Source of the DNA: Cohnella caldifontis
Lineage (GTDB): Bacteria > Bacillota > Bacilli > Paenibacillales > Paenibacillaceae
Direction: 5' to 3'
Length of the DNA stretch: 50,150 bases
NCBI RefSeq assembly: GCF_029360585.1
Contig: NZ_JAQZSJ010000016.1
Location: forward strand, 1 to 50,150
Positions 1-8,711 of this stretch are shown piece by piece. Position 1 is the first letter of the stretch. Each line of letters opens with the position of its first letter. A program made the position numbers and the translations under genes. Under the pieces are notes generated by a model. That model was not told the DNA's origin. It saw only the letters and a list, made by a program, of their open reading frames with translations, and searched no databases.

Positions 1-175
1 TGATGTCAGTGTTTATGCAACGCCAGTGAACTTTTTTACATAACTCTGCCGGATTCCCGTCACCACGATGTTTTTATGTAACTTTATTACATAACTCTGC
101 CGGATTCCCGTCACAGCGATGCTTTTATGTAACTTTTTTACACAACTCAATTGAATGAATGTCTTCTTCCGGGTG
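1..175. repeat. Tandem array of 51-bp units (array A)
   Basis: Two near-identical 51-bp units lie at 38-88 and 89-139 and differ at about 4 positions. A decaying third copy begins at 140, and a weak partial copy occupies 1-37. Each unit contains the dyad TTATGTAA-CTTTA-TTACATAA across the unit junction. The tract cuts at the window edge, so the array may extend further left. An open frame on the minus strand here only translates the repeats as a 17-residue periodicity and is not taken as a gene. Period and GTAAC core resemble the other arrays in this window. Confidence 0.85.
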
Positions 176-256
176 ATTTGTGATTCATCTTTCGAATCCC
201 TGGAAGGGTACCTAAGGATATCAATGAATCCTGGTTTCGGTTTCACCACCAGTCTC

Positions 257-285
257 AGCATTCTTCGTGAATGAGAATGCTTTTT

Positions 286-287
<2 letters not shown>
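257..287 (+). terminator. Rho-independent terminator pointing rightward
   Basis: AGCATTCT (257-264) pairs with AGAATGCT (274-281) and is followed by a run of seven T on the plus strand. The T tract abuts the stop codon of paiA, which is read on the other strand. It would stop plus-strand transcripts arriving from the array or from beyond the window edge. It lacks a T tract in the minus direction, so it is a poorer terminator for paiA. Confidence 0.7.
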
Positions 288-831
<544 letters not shown>

Positions 832-1284
832 TCAATAAATTCTTTTGTTGCCCTTTTTTACGGACTCCCAGTCTTTTTCGATGTTTTTTCTGGCTCTATG
901 AAGCAGGTGGAACAGGGTTTCGATTTCGTTTTCGGAAAACCCGGAAAGCGCCACCCGATCGGAATGATCGTGCTCCCTTATGATTAAGGGATACACCGTC
1001 TTTCCTTTCTCCGTAGGAAATAGTTTTTTGATTTTGCGGTTCTTCGGATCGTCCCGTCTATCGATAAAACCGTTCATCACGAGTTTCTTTACGGCGCGAG
1101 CCGCCGTCGTTCGGTCTACCTTGATCATTTCCGCTAACTTCTCTTGGATGAACCCCGGATTCTCGCATATACGCACAAGGTACAAGTATTGTCCTTTCGT
1201 CAGGTCGTATTCTTTGAATTCCGTATTGCTGATCGAATCCAATGCCCTTGCGATCATTCCGATTTCGCGAAGAATTTCCTTCAT
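832..1284 (-). CDS. MarR-family transcriptional regulator
   Basis: A 150-residue winged-helix protein of the usual MarR size. The helix-turn-helix spans about residues 46-68 (QEKLAEMIKVDRTTAARAV), followed by the wing with the typical D-x-R-D-x-R-N-R-K pattern near 75-85 and the PTEKG turn. The flanking helices form the dimer interface. It is first in a two-gene minus-strand operon with paiA. Two TTGCAA-type palindromes lie in the 160 bp upstream, which fits autoregulation with release by a small ligand. Polyamines or the substrate of the neighbouring acetyltransferase are an obvious guess for the ligand, but the sequence does not show it. The ATG at 1284 follows a GGGG-rich ribosome site. 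Confidence 0.9.
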   Translation of the reverse strand: MKEILREIGMIARALDSISNTEFKEYDLTKGQYLYLVRICENPGFIQEKLAEMIKVDRTTAARAVKKLVMNGFIDRRDDPKNRKIKKLFPTEKGKTVYPLIIREHDHSDRVALSGFSENEIETLFHLLHRARKNIEKDWESVKKGNKRIY

Positions 1285-1300
1285 CCTGAACCCCTTCTAT

Positions 1301-1359
1301 GTTGCAATTGCAACAAAATAACCGATCTAAATGTACCTCAACTTTGTTGCATTTGCAAT
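1301..1359 (-). promoter_or_regulatory. Two palindromic operators and promoter of marR-paiA
   Basis: GTTGCAATTGCAAC (1301-1314) is a perfect 14-bp palindrome. GTTGCATTTGCAAT (1346-1359) is an imperfect copy 45 bp away. Read on the minus strand, a TTGCAA -35 (1353-1358), a 17-bp spacer and a TACATT -10 (1330-1335) place the distal copy over the -35 box and the perfect copy just downstream of the start point. That layout is classic for MarR repression. Protein binding is inferred from position and symmetry. Confidence 0.7.
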
Positions 1360-1443
1360 GAAAATGAGGAAGATCGGCAACGTTTCCAGGAGACAGCGAG
1401 AAGCATAGGATAAGGTAAACGCGGATGAGGAGGGGGCGCTTGC

Positions 1444-2355
1444 ATGCTGGCCGGAAGCCGGCGCGGAATCGCGCTGATCGGCGTTCCCCTGCCTTGGGGG
1501 GCGGACCGGCCCGGACTGGAGATGGGGCCTGCCGCTCTAAGAAGCGAGAAGATCAAGGAGAAGCTGGAGTCGCTCGGCTATTCCGTGCGGGATGCGGGTG
1601 ATCTAGCGGTTGACTTGCTGCGGAAGCCTTGTCTTCCCGAGGAGAAGCTCAAGCATTTGGACGAAATCGCGCGGGTGAATCGGGAGCTCGCCCGACTCGC
1701 GGCCGCCGTCGTCGGCGGGGGAGAGCTGCCGCTCGTGCTCGGCGGGGACCACAGTCTGGCGATCGGCACCGTCAAGGGCGTGCTGCAGCACGTCCGCAAG
1801 CTCGGCGTCATCTGGTTCGATGCGCATGCCGACGTCAACACGGAGTCGACCACGACGACGGGCCATATTCACGGCATGCCGCTCGCGGTGCTGCTCGGGC
1901 ACGGGCATCCGGACCTGGTGTCGATCGGCGGGGACCGGACCTTGCTGGACCCGACGAAGGTAGTCATGATCGGAGCGCGTTCGTTAGACCCAGGGGAGCG
2001 GGCTTTCTTGAAAGCTTCGGGAATCCGAGTCTTCACGATGCACGAGATTGACAAGTTCGGCCTGACCGCGGTGATGGAAGAAGCGTTGGACCTGGTGACG
2101 ACAGGCACGGACGGCGTCCACCTCAGCCTTGACTTGGACGGCGTCGACCCCGGCGAGGCTCCGGGCGTAGGGACGCCGGTGCCCGGAGGGCTGTCGTACC
2201 GGGAAAGCCATTTGGCAATGGAGATGCTGCACGAGTCCGGCGCGCTGGTCTCGGCGGAAGCGGTGGAAGTGAACCCCGCGCTGGATGCGGGCGGCCGGAC
2301 CGCCAGGCTCGCGGTGGAACTGATCGGCTCCGCGTTCGGGGAACGCATTTTGTAG
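1444..2355 (+). CDS. rocF: Arginase
   Basis: Hydrolyses L-arginine to ornithine and urea, the first step of the arginase route, in the cytoplasm. The 303 residues are a normal length. Manganese ligands are visible: GGDHS at 100-104 (H103), DAHAD at 126-130 (D126, H128, D130), and SLDLDGVDP with D230 and D232; the E in SAEAVEVNP follows near 272. It leads a same-strand operon with rocD, rocA and putB, so ornithine is passed on to the next enzyme. The ATG at 1444 has an AGGAGGGGG ribosome site 10 bases upstream. In B. subtilis the roc genes depend on SigL and RocR; no -24/-12 promoter was recognised here, so regulation is open. Confidence 0.95.
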   Translation: MLAGSRRGIALIGVPLPWGADRPGLEMGPAALRSEKIKEKLESLGYSVRDAGDLAVDLLRKPCLPEEKLKHLDEIARVNRELARLAAAVVGGGELPLVLGGDHSLAIGTVKGVLQHVRKLGVIWFDAHADVNTESTTTTGHIHGMPLAVLLGHGHPDLVSIGGDRTLLDPTKVVMIGARSLDPGERAFLKASGIRVFTMHEIDKFGLTAVMEEALDLVTTGTDGVHLSLDLDGVDPGEAPGVGTPVPGGLSYRESHLAMEMLHESGALVSAEAVEVNPALDAGGRTARLAVELIGSAFGERIL

Positions 2356-2429
2356 CGTGCCGCCGTTTAAGCGCGGCATGCCGCCGCGGTCTGGAGGTCA
2401 CGGGCGTGCCGCCGGTGAAGCGCGGCCTG
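2355..2429. repeat. Direct duplication in the rocF-rocD gap
   Basis: GCGTGCCGCCG-type segments at 2355-2380 and 2404-2429 match at about 23 of 26 positions with a 49-bp offset. Each copy is followed by a purine-rich ribosome-site-like stretch (GGAGG near 2393 and AAGGAGG near 2431). The second one serves rocD. It looks like a slipped duplication of the rocD leader. Confidence 0.7.
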
Positions 2430-2445
2430 AAAGGAGGCGAGTCCA

Positions 2446-3660
2446 TTGGAACGGTCGACATCGCCGGACGTTATTCAGCAGATCGAGCGGTACGGCGCCC
2501 GCAATTACCTCCCGTTGCCGATCGTGATCGCCCAGGCGGAAGGGGTCTGGGTTCGGGACCCGGGAGGCAATCGGTATCTGGATATGCTGAGCGCTTACTC
2601 GGCGCTGAACCACGGCCACCGGCACCCGAAGATTATCCGGGCGCTCAAGGAGCAGGCCGATCGGGTGACGCTCACGTCCCGCGCGTTTCATAGCGACAAT
2701 TTGGGCGTATTCTGCGAGAAGCTTGCGGGACTGACCGGCAAAGCCCGGGTGCTTCCGATGAACACGGGGGCGGAGGCGGTGGAGACCGCCGTCAAGGCGA
2801 TCCGCCGATGGGCGTACCGGGTGAAGGGCGTGCCGCCGGACGAAGCGGAAATCATCGTCTGCGCGGGTAATTTCCACGGCCGGACGATTACCGTTACTTC
2901 CTTCTCCTCCGAGTCCGAATACCGGGAAGGCTACGGCCCGTTCACGCCCGGCTTCCGGATCGTGCCGTACGGGGATGCGGGCGCCTTGCGCGCGGCGATC
3001 ACGCCGAATACGGCCGCGTTTCTGGTCGAGCCGATCCAGGGGGAGGCGGGAGTCATCGTCCCGCCGGACGGTTATTTGCAAGCGGCCGCCGCGATCTGCC
3101 GCGAGAACCGGGTGCTGCTGGCCGTGGACGAGATCCAGACCGGCTTCGGCCGCACCGGCCGGCGGTTCGCCTGCGACTGGGAGAACGTGCGGCCGGACTT
3201 GTATATCGTGGGCAAAGCGCTGGGCGGAGGCGTGGTTCCGATCTCCGCCGTAGCGGCGGACGAAGAGATTCTGGGCGTATTCGAACCCGGCTCCCACGGC
3301 TCGACGTTCGGCGGCAACCCGCTCGCCTGCGCCGTCGCCATCGCGGCGATGGAAGCGCTGGAGGAGGAGAAGCTGGCGGAGCGGTCGGCGGAGCTTGGCG
3401 CCTATTTGGTGGAGAAGCTTCGGGAGATCCGCCATCCGGCGATCCAAGAGATCCGGGGACGGGGGCTGTTCATCGGCTTGGAGCTGACGGAGCCCGCCCG
3501 GCCTTATTGCGAGAGATTAATGGAACTTGGCGTCCTGTGCAAAGAAACCCACGGGTCGACGATCCGGTTCGCTCCGCCTTTGATCATCGAGCGCGAGGAG
3601 CTCGATTGGGCCGTCAGCCGGATCCGCGCCGTGTTCGAAGAGAGGAGTCGATCCGGATGA
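2446..3660 (+). CDS. rocD: Ornithine aminotransferase
   Basis: A PLP enzyme that moves the delta-amino group of ornithine to 2-oxoglutarate, giving glutamate semialdehyde, which cyclises to pyrroline-5-carboxylate. The 404 residues are normal for class III aminotransferases. Seen: phosphate-binding MNTGAEA at 105-111, [11 protein letters not shown] at 228-238, and the Schiff-base lysine K257 in [10 protein letters not shown]. The start chosen is TTG 2446, because AAGGAGG sits 9 bases upstream and no ATG is better placed. The stop overlaps the rocA start (ATGA), so the two are translationally coupled. Other class III aminotransferases could look alike, but the placement between arginase and pyrroline-5-carboxylate dehydrogenase settles the role. 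Confidence 0.94.
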   Translation: MERSTSPDVIQQIERYGARNYLPLPIVIAQAEGVWVRDPGGNRYLDMLSAYSALNHGHRHPKIIRALKEQADRVTLTSRAFHSDNLGVFCEKLAGLTGKARVLPMNTGAEAVETAVKAIRRWAYRVKGVPPDEAEIIVCAGNFHGRTITVTSFSSESEYREGYGPFTPGFRIVPYGDAGALRAAITPNTAAFLVEPIQGEAGVIVPPDGYLQAAAAICRENRVLLAVDEIQTGFGRTGRRFACDWENVRPDLYIVGKALGGGVVPISAVAADEEILGVFEPGSHGSTFGGNPLACAVAIAAMEALEEEKLAERSAELGAYLVEKLREIRHPAIQEIRGRGLFIGLELTEPARPYCERLMELGVLCKETHGSTIRFAPPLIIEREELDWAVSRIRAVFEERSRSG

Positions 3661-5219
3661 CGGAACGGGAACCGTTTGCCAACGAGCCGCTCACGGATTT
3701 CGCGGATCCCGAGAACCAAGCCGCCATGGAGGCCGCCTTGCGCAAGGCGAAGGGGAAATGGGGGCGGGAGTACCCGCTGCGGATCGGGAACGACCGCATC
3801 CTGACCGAAGAGCGGATCGTCTCGCGGAATCCGGGCGAAGTCGGAGCGATCGTCGGGAGCGTCAGCAAGGCGGGTCGAGGTCATGCGGAGCAGGCGATGC
3901 AAGCCGCGCTCGCGGCTTTCGAATCGTGGAAGCGGGTGCCGGCGGAGGAACGGGCGGAGATTTTGTTCCGCGCTGCCGATCTCATGCGGAATCGCAAACA
4001 CGAGTTCTCCGCCTGGATGATTCACGAAGCGGGCAAAAACTGGGCCGAAGCGGATGCGGATACGGCGGAGGCCATCGATTTTCTGGAATTTTACGGACGC
4101 GAAATGATCCGGCTCAGCCGGACGAACGAAATCCGTCCGCTCACTCCGGTCGCGGGCGAGCGGAACCGGGTGGACTACATCCCGCTCGGCGTGGGCGTCG
4201 TGCTCCCTCCGTGGAATTTTCCGCTCGCGATCTGCGTCGGCATGACGTCGGCGGCGGTCGTTTGCGGCAACGCCGTGATTCTGAAGCCGGCTTCGCTGAC
4301 GCCCGTGATCGCCTATCGGTTCGCGGAGCTGATGGAGGAGGCGGGCCTGCCGCCAGGCGTGATCAACTACGTGCCGGGCAGCGGCGCGGAGATCGGGGAT
4401 TTTCTCGTCGCCCACCCGAAGACGAGGTTCGTCAGCTTCACCGGCTCCAAGGAGGTCGGCCTTCGCATTAACGAGCTGGCCGCGAGGCCGTCGCCCGGTC
4501 AAATCTGGATCAAGCGGGTCGTCGCCGAGATGGGCGGCAAGGACGGCATCGTCGTCGACGAGACGGCCGACCTGGAAGCGGCGGCGCAAGCCATCGTGGC
4601 CTCCGCGTTCGGCTACCAGGGGCAGAAATGCTCCGCGGGATCCCGGGCCATTCTCGTGGAATCCGTATACGACGAGGTGGTCGAACGGGTCCGCGCGCTG
4701 ACGGCCGGCCTGGCGATCGGACTGCCGGAGCTGAATTACCCGATCGGTCCGGTGTCGGACCAAGCCGCCTATGACAAGATCATGGCCTATATCGAAATCG
4801 GCAAGCGGGAAGGGCGGCTGATCGCGGGCGGCGGCCCGGCTCGATCGCCATGGGACGGCTATTATCTTCAGCCGACGATTTTCGTAGGCGTGCACGGAAC
4901 AGCCCGGATCATGCAGGAGGAAATTTTCGGGCCCGTGCTGGCGATCGCGAAAGCCAAGGACGCGCGGGAAGCGATCGCCCTATACAACGATACGGAATAC
5001 GGGCTGACCGGCTCTTATTTTTCCCGGGACCCGTCCCGGATCGCTTACGCGCTGGAGGAAATGCACTGCGGAAACCTGTACGTGAACCGCAAATGCACGG
5101 GTGCCCTCGTCGGCGCCCATCCGTTCGGCGGCTTCAACATGTCCGGCACGGACTCCAAAGCCGGCGGTTATGACTATTTGCTTCTGTTCACGCAGGCGAA
5201 AGCCTCTTCGATACGGTGA
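3657..5219 (+). CDS. rocA: L-glutamate gamma-semialdehyde (pyrroline-5-carboxylate) dehydrogenase
   Basis: Oxidises glutamate semialdehyde with NAD+ to glutamate, the shared last step of arginine and proline breakdown. From ATG 3657 it is 520 residues, close to the usual 515. Aldehyde dehydrogenase landmarks are present: PPWNFP (N187), FTGSKEVG near 261, EMGGKD (general base E291) and the nucleophile C325 in GQKCSAGSR. The frame stays open 150 bp further upstream, inside rocD, but the ATG overlapping the rocD stop starts at the normal family N-terminus. It receives substrate from RocD before it in the operon and from proline dehydrogenase after it. Confidence 0.95.
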   Translation: MTEREPFANEPLTDFADPENQAAMEAALRKAKGKWGREYPLRIGNDRILTEERIVSRNPGEVGAIVGSVSKAGRGHAEQAMQAALAAFESWKRVPAEERAEILFRAADLMRNRKHEFSAWMIHEAGKNWAEADADTAEAIDFLEFYGREMIRLSRTNEIRPLTPVAGERNRVDYIPLGVGVVLPPWNFPLAICVGMTSAAVVCGNAVILKPASLTPVIAYRFAELMEEAGLPPGVINYVPGSGAEIGDFLVAHPKTRFVSFTGSKEVGLRINELAARPSPGQIWIKRVVAEMGGKDGIVVDETADLEAAAQAIVASAFGYQGQKCSAGSRAILVESVYDEVVERVRALTAGLAIGLPELNYPIGPVSDQAAYDKIMAYIEIGKREGRLIAGGGPARSPWDGYYLQPTIFVGVHGTARIMQEEIFGPVLAIAKAKDAREAIALYNDTEYGLTGSYFSRDPSRIAYALEEMHCGNLYVNRKCTGALVGAHPFGGFNMSGTDSKAGGYDYLLLFTQAKASSIR

Positions 5220-5225
5220 TGCCCG

Positions 5226-6143
5226 ATGGAGGAACTGATGCGGAACGTCCTGCAACGTCTGGGACGCAGCAGAACCGCGGGCCGGCTGGCCCGAAGGTAC
5301 GGGCTTCGCTTGGGCGCCTCCCGTTTCGTGGCGGGCGAAACGCTGGAACAAGCGATGCGGACGGTGCGTCGGCTGAACGCGGAAGGCTTGATGGCGACCC
5401 TCGACCATCTCGGCGAGTTTACCCGGAGCGAGGCGGAAGCCGCGCGAGCGGCGGCCGCGTGCCGCCGGACGCTGGAGGCTATCGCGGAATCGGGCGCGAA
5501 CGCGAATCTCTCCTTGAAGCTGACCTCGCTGGGCCTGGATCTGGACGAAGGGCTATGTCTTCGCAACGTTCGGGAGATCCTGGATGCCGCCCGGGGATAC
5601 GGTAATTTCGTCCGCATCGACATGGAGGACTCCGCCCGTTGCCAGGCGACGCTGGATCTCTACCGGAAGCTTCGCGCGGACGGGTATGACAACGTCGGCG
5701 TCGTCATTCAGGCGTATCTGTACCGCAGCGAACGGGACGTGGAGGATTTGAGCGGCCTCGGGGCCAATCTCCGTTTGGTCAAGGGAGCGTATAAAGAACC
5801 GGCGGACGTGGCGTATCCGGAGAAACGGCAGGTGGACCGACAGTTTCGCGTCTTGATCCGGAAGCAGCTGCTCGGCGGAAACTACGCGGCGATCGCCACG
5901 CATGACGAGGCGGTGGTGGAGGAGACGAAGGCGTTCATCCGGGAACGCGGCATCGCCCGGGAAGCTTTCGAGTTTCAGATGCTGTACGGGATCGGCGAAG
6001 GGCTGCAGCGGAGGCTGGTCCGGGAAGGCTACCGGGTCCGGGTATACGTGCCGTTCGGCGTGGACTGGTTCGGCTATTTCATGCGGCGCCTGGCCGAACG
6101 GCCGGCCAACGTGCGGTTCGTGCTCAGGAATCTGCTTCGGTAA
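5226..6143 (+). CDS. putB: Proline dehydrogenase
   Basis: FAD-dependent oxidation of proline to pyrroline-5-carboxylate, with electrons to the quinone pool; monofunctional Bacillus type of about 300 residues (305 here). The PRODH barrel shows LKLTSLG near 98, RIDMED near 135, VIQAYLYR near 163, RLVKGAYKEP near 181, and the C-terminal signature EFQMLYGIGEGLQRRL with RVYVPFG. It starts 6 bp after rocA, so it belongs to the same operon. Proline and arginine catabolism therefore converge on RocA within one transcript, unlike B. subtilis, where proline and roc genes are separate. The symbol follows B. subtilis usage; fadM is an equivalent paralog name. Confidence 0.93.
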   Translation: MEELMRNVLQRLGRSRTAGRLARRYGLRLGASRFVAGETLEQAMRTVRRLNAEGLMATLDHLGEFTRSEAEAARAAAACRRTLEAIAESGANANLSLKLTSLGLDLDEGLCLRNVREILDAARGYGNFVRIDMEDSARCQATLDLYRKLRADGYDNVGVVIQAYLYRSERDVEDLSGLGANLRLVKGAYKEPADVAYPEKRQVDRQFRVLIRKQLLGGNYAAIATHDEAVVEETKAFIRERGIAREAFEFQMLYGIGEGLQRRLVREGYRVRVYVPFGVDWFGYFMRRLAERPANVRFVLRNLLR

Positions 6144-6254
6144 CCCGTTTGCCAACGCTGGTTGCCGTCATCGCGATGGGGTCGGCGCCCTCGCGCCTCC
6201 GGCCGCAAGTTTGTTTAAATCCGTTTTCTCCCTTTTCGAGGGCGCCGGACCGAG

Positions 6255-6358
6255 GTACAATATGGTTGTCGGGCCGACGAAATTTCCGGAAAGGGGATGA
6301 TCGTTTTGAACAACAACCATGAGGTGGCTTCCGTCTAAAGACGGAGCCGCGTGTTGGG
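6255..6358 (+). promoter_or_regulatory. Leader with mini-ORF and hairpin upstream of the CD3324 gene
   Basis: A TACAAT -10-like box lies at 6255-6260. It is followed by AAAGGGG and a 13-codon mini-ORF at 6297-6338 (MIVLNNNHEVASV, or TTG-initiated at 6306 with better spacing) containing three consecutive AAC codons. Directly after it, GTGGCT/CCGTC (6324-6335) pairs with GACGG/AGCCGC (6340-6350) with one bulged T. A terminator follows at once. The order of promoter, short peptide, hairpin and terminator is that of an attenuator, but an alternative antiterminator pairing could not be demonstrated. It could instead be a small RNA gene of about 120 nt. Confidence 0.45.
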
Positions 6359-6386
6359 CAAGGGGCCGCCCGGCCCCTTGTTTTAT
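6359..6386 (+). terminator. GC-rich rho-independent terminator
   Basis: CAAGGGGCCG (6359-6368) and CGGCCCCTTG (6371-6380) form a strong stem followed by TTTTAT. It lies 60 bp before the CD3324-family start, so it either ends the roc/put operon or its leader RNA, or acts as an attenuator of the downstream gene. Confidence 0.75.
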
Positions 6387-6446
6387 AGATGCTGTGGTGC
6401 GGAACGGGCGCATCACGGATTTTTCGCATTTTCCATAGGGAGGACG

Positions 6447-6737
6447 TTGACCGTCAGCTACAAAAACGGCAAAGACGTGCTTCCTCCCCGGCTGCTCGAG
6501 GAGCTGCAGAAATATACGCCGGGCGAGCTGATCTATGTTCCGAAGCCGTCCGAATGCCGTGCGGGCTGGGGGGAAGTCAGCGGGACGCGGAAAATGCTGC
6601 TTGAACGGAACGAGGAAATCCGCCGCTCGTACGCAGAGGGGCGTTCCGTCGATGAACTGGAGTCGATTTACCATCTCTCCGGGGACAGCATCCGCAGAAT
6701 CATCTTCCGGACGAAGGCCGCCGAGAGCCGGCCGTAA
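6447..6737 (+). CDS. CD3324-family small helical protein
   Basis: About 96 residues from TTG 6447. The TTG start is preferred because GGGAGGA ends 2-3 bases before it, because family members begin with a K/N-rich stretch followed by the LPPRLLEELQKY segment, and because the longer frame runs back into the upstream hairpins. The motif order LPPRLLEELQ, GELIYVPKP, GTRKMLLERNEEIRRSYAEG and a C-terminal LSGDSIRRII helix fits the CD3324 family known from Clostridioides and Bacillales. The C-terminal part resembles a small helix-turn-helix of the Mor/sporulation-regulator kind. Function is not known. It is flanked by a terminator on each side, so it is monocistronic. Confidence 0.75.
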   Translation: MTVSYKNGKDVLPPRLLEELQKYTPGELIYVPKPSECRAGWGEVSGTRKMLLERNEEIRRSYAEGRSVDELESIYHLSGDSIRRIIFRTKAAESRP

Positions 6738-6742
6738 CGAAA

Positions 6743-6790
6743 AACCTTGAACTTTCGCCTATTGTGAAGGCGGAAGTTCAAGGTTTTTTT
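6743..6790 (+). terminator. Rho-independent terminator after the CD3324 gene
   Basis: AACCTTGAACTTTCGCC (6743-6759) pairs with GGCGGAAGTTCAAGGTT (6769-6785), with one wobble and a 9-base loop, followed by seven T. Very strong. The A run on the other side would also let it work in reverse. Confidence 0.93.
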
Positions 6791-6913
6791 AAACGTTGCG
6801 GTAGGCTGCCGTGAATATCAAAGCCTTGTTATCTGCCGGTTTATGGGGTGATTCGAGTTTTGTTCCATTATTTGATACACTGTATTTCATGATGGAAAGG
6901 GGAGGATCCGGCA

Positions 6914-7480
6914 ATGGGAAGAAAACAGTCGTTTTCCGAATCGGAGCTGCTGGACATCACGAAGAGACTGGTCCTCAATCATGGTTATGATGGCTTCCAT
7001 CTCAAAATGCTGTCTCAACACCTGCCCGGAGCCCGAAGCACGATTTACCAATACTATGCCAATAAAGAAGAAATCGTTGCCGCCTGCATGAAACGGGTCA
7101 TTTCGAACGTTTACGAAAAGTTATCCGCGGTTGATGAAACGGATTCAATGAGAGCCCTTCAGGAGATTCTATCCATTTACGTTGAAGAGTCCAAACTTCA
7201 CCAGCTTCTGGGAGACGCCAATAAAATTAACACGAAAAATTCGGAAGCTGCTGCACGCGACCTCAAGTTCGTTGAGAATGCCCATTCGGATCTCAAAGCG
7301 CAGCTTACGCGTCTGATCGAACGCGCGCAAGAGGAAGGAAGTCTTCGAAAGGAAGTTCCGCTCCCCGTACTGGTCGGCACGTTTTTCAATCTGTTCAATA
7401 CACCCAACATGCTCAATATTCCCGCATTGCAATGGAGTCGGCTGTTGTTTGAGATGTGGGTCGGGGGAGCCAGGAAATAA
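6914..7480 (+). CDS. TetR/AcrR-family regulator of the adjacent ABC transporter
   Basis: 188 residues with a TetR N-terminal DNA-binding domain: about residues 10-55, helix-turn-helix around FHLKMLSQHLPGARSTIYQYYANKEEIV split over 24-52, ending in the usual YYxNKEE turn. The rest is the ligand/dimer domain and is not typical of any well-known subgroup. The start at ATG 6914 has AAGGGGAGG 9 bases upstream. Two near-identical palindromes occupy the 110 bp between it and the ABC permease gene, so repression of that transporter is likely. The same TGACAC motif is not seen in front of this gene. Codons are less GC-rich than the roc and fad blocks. Confidence 0.9.
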   Translation: MGRKQSFSESELLDITKRLVLNHGYDGFHLKMLSQHLPGARSTIYQYYANKEEIVAACMKRVISNVYEKLSAVDETDSMRALQEILSIYVEESKLHQLLGDANKINTKNSEAAARDLKFVENAHSDLKAQLTRLIERAQEEGSLRKEVPLPVLVGTFFNLFNTPNMLNIPALQWSRLLFEMWVGGARK

Positions 7481-7487
7481 AGTGTAT

Positions 7488-7562
7488 TTGACACAAGTGT
7501 CATAAATAATGTTTAATATCAGGTGAGGCGATGTTCGAACGCTTAATTTGACACATGTGTCA
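7488..7562 (+). promoter_or_regulatory. Paired TGACAC-NN-GTGTCA operators and ABC promoter
   Basis: TGACACAAGTGTCA (7489-7502) and TGACACATGTGTCA (7549-7562) are two 14-bp near-perfect palindromes exactly 60 bp apart. The first overlaps a TTGACA -35 (7488-7493), with TTTAAT 18 bp later as a possible -10. The second sits just before the ribosome site of the permease gene. This is a strong candidate binding pair for the upstream TetR regulator. The even 60-bp spacing allows two dimers on one face or a loop. Confidence 0.8.
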
Positions 7563-7589
7563 GGAATGTAAAGAGGAGGGACAGGAATC

Positions 7590-8711
7590 ATGTTTTTAGC
7601 CTTGAAGGAGTTCGCCCATAGCAAGATGCGCTTTTTCATGATTACGATTATTTTCGTGCTGACGGCATGGCTGGTTTTCATTTTATCCGGGTTGGGCAAC
7701 GGGCTGTCTACGCTTGCGGCGTCGACGTTCCAGAACATGGACGCTGATTATGTCATCTTCGAACAAGGGTCGCAGTCTTCCATGAGCAAGTCGCTATTAT
7801 CCAATCAGTTGGCGGTGAAAGCAGAGCAATTGCCGAACGTCACGGCAACGTCGCCGATGGGGATCTCTATGACAACCGCACGGAAGGGGGAAAGCAACAG
7901 GAATGAAGATAAGGTGGACATCGCGATTATCGGAATCAACCCAGGAAGTTTCTTAGAGCCGCGGTTCGTTGCGGGCCATGGATTGTCGCCCGATAAGCCT
8001 GATGGCGTTATTGTCAATGAGACATTGCAGGATAAAGGCTTTCAACTAGGGGACACCTTTCAGTTGGATGGTTCGATGGAATCTCTAACCATCGTGGGTT
8101 TTGTCGAAAATCAGACCTATAATCACGTGGCATCCGTATTTACTTCCCTATCGGAATGGAGGAAGATCGCTTTCGCGGCCCCGGGGTCGGATAAAGGAAT
8201 CCCCGATCCCGTCAACGCCATTATGCTGCAAGGCAAGGATATTCGTCCAAGCGACATTGACGCCAACCTCCCGGGAACGGATACGGTTACCCGTGGAGCT
8301 GCCACGCAAGGTCTTCCGGGGTACAAAGAAGAGAATGGCTCCATTATCATGATGCTTGCCTTTTTGCTAACGATCTCCGCGTTTGTGCTCGGTGTGTTCT
8401 TCTACGTGATCACGATGCAGAAAACGCACCAATTCGGAATCATGAAAGCGATTGGAGCAACGAACGGATTCCTCGGCAGAGTGATCCTATCTCAAGTATT
8501 CGTTTTGTCTTTAAGCAGCATTGTAGTCGGAATCCTGCTCACTTACGGAACGGCGGCGGTCATGCCGAAGGAAATGCCGTTTAAGCTAAGCGTGGATCTT
8601 GTTATCGTATATTCCGTTATTCTTCTGGTCATCGCATTGCTCAGTTCGTTGATTTCAGTACGCAGAATTACCAAAATCGATCCGCTGCAGGCACTAGGGA
8701 GGGTTGAATAA
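7590..8711 (+). CDS. ABC transporter permease, FtsX/MacB type
   Basis: 373 residues: one N-terminal membrane helix (about 14-36), a large extracytoplasmic MacB-like domain (about 40-245), then three C-terminal helices (about 252-275, 295-320, 335-360) with the FtsX signature MKAIGATNGFLGRVI. This is a four-helix mechanotransmission-type permease, commonly tied to export of peptides, antibiotics or lipoproteins or to envelope stress. It starts after AGAGGAGGGACAGG and shares one base with the following ATPase start (TAATG). Control by the upstream TetR regulator is inferred from the operators. The transported substrate cannot be read from sequence. Confidence 0.9.
   Translation: MFLALKEFAHSKMRFFMITIIFVLTAWLVFILSGLGNGLSTLAASTFQNMDADYVIFEQGSQSSMSKSLLSNQLAVKAEQLPNVTATSPMGISMTTARKGESNRNEDKVDIAIIGINPGSFLEPRFVAGHGLSPDKPDGVIVNETLQDKGFQLGDTFQLDGSMESLTIVGFVENQTYNHVASVFTSLSEWRKIAFAAPGSDKGIPDPVNAIMLQGKDIRPSDIDANLPGTDTVTRGAATQGLPGYKEENGSIIMMLAFLLTISAFVLGVFFYVITMQKTHQFGIMKAIGATNGFLGRVILSQVFVLSLSSIVVGILLTYGTAAVMPKEMPFKLSVDLVIVYSVILLVIALLSSLISVRRITKIDPLQALGRVE

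Noticed and set aside
13..261. Minus-strand open frame of 82 codons with a repeated 17-residue pattern
   Set aside because: The pattern is the 51-bp tandem repeat read as codons; there is no ribosome site and no protein similarity.
2398..3447. Long minus-strand frame opposite rocD
   Set aside because: High-GC shadow of a well-supported gene; arginine/histidine-rich composition and no domain.
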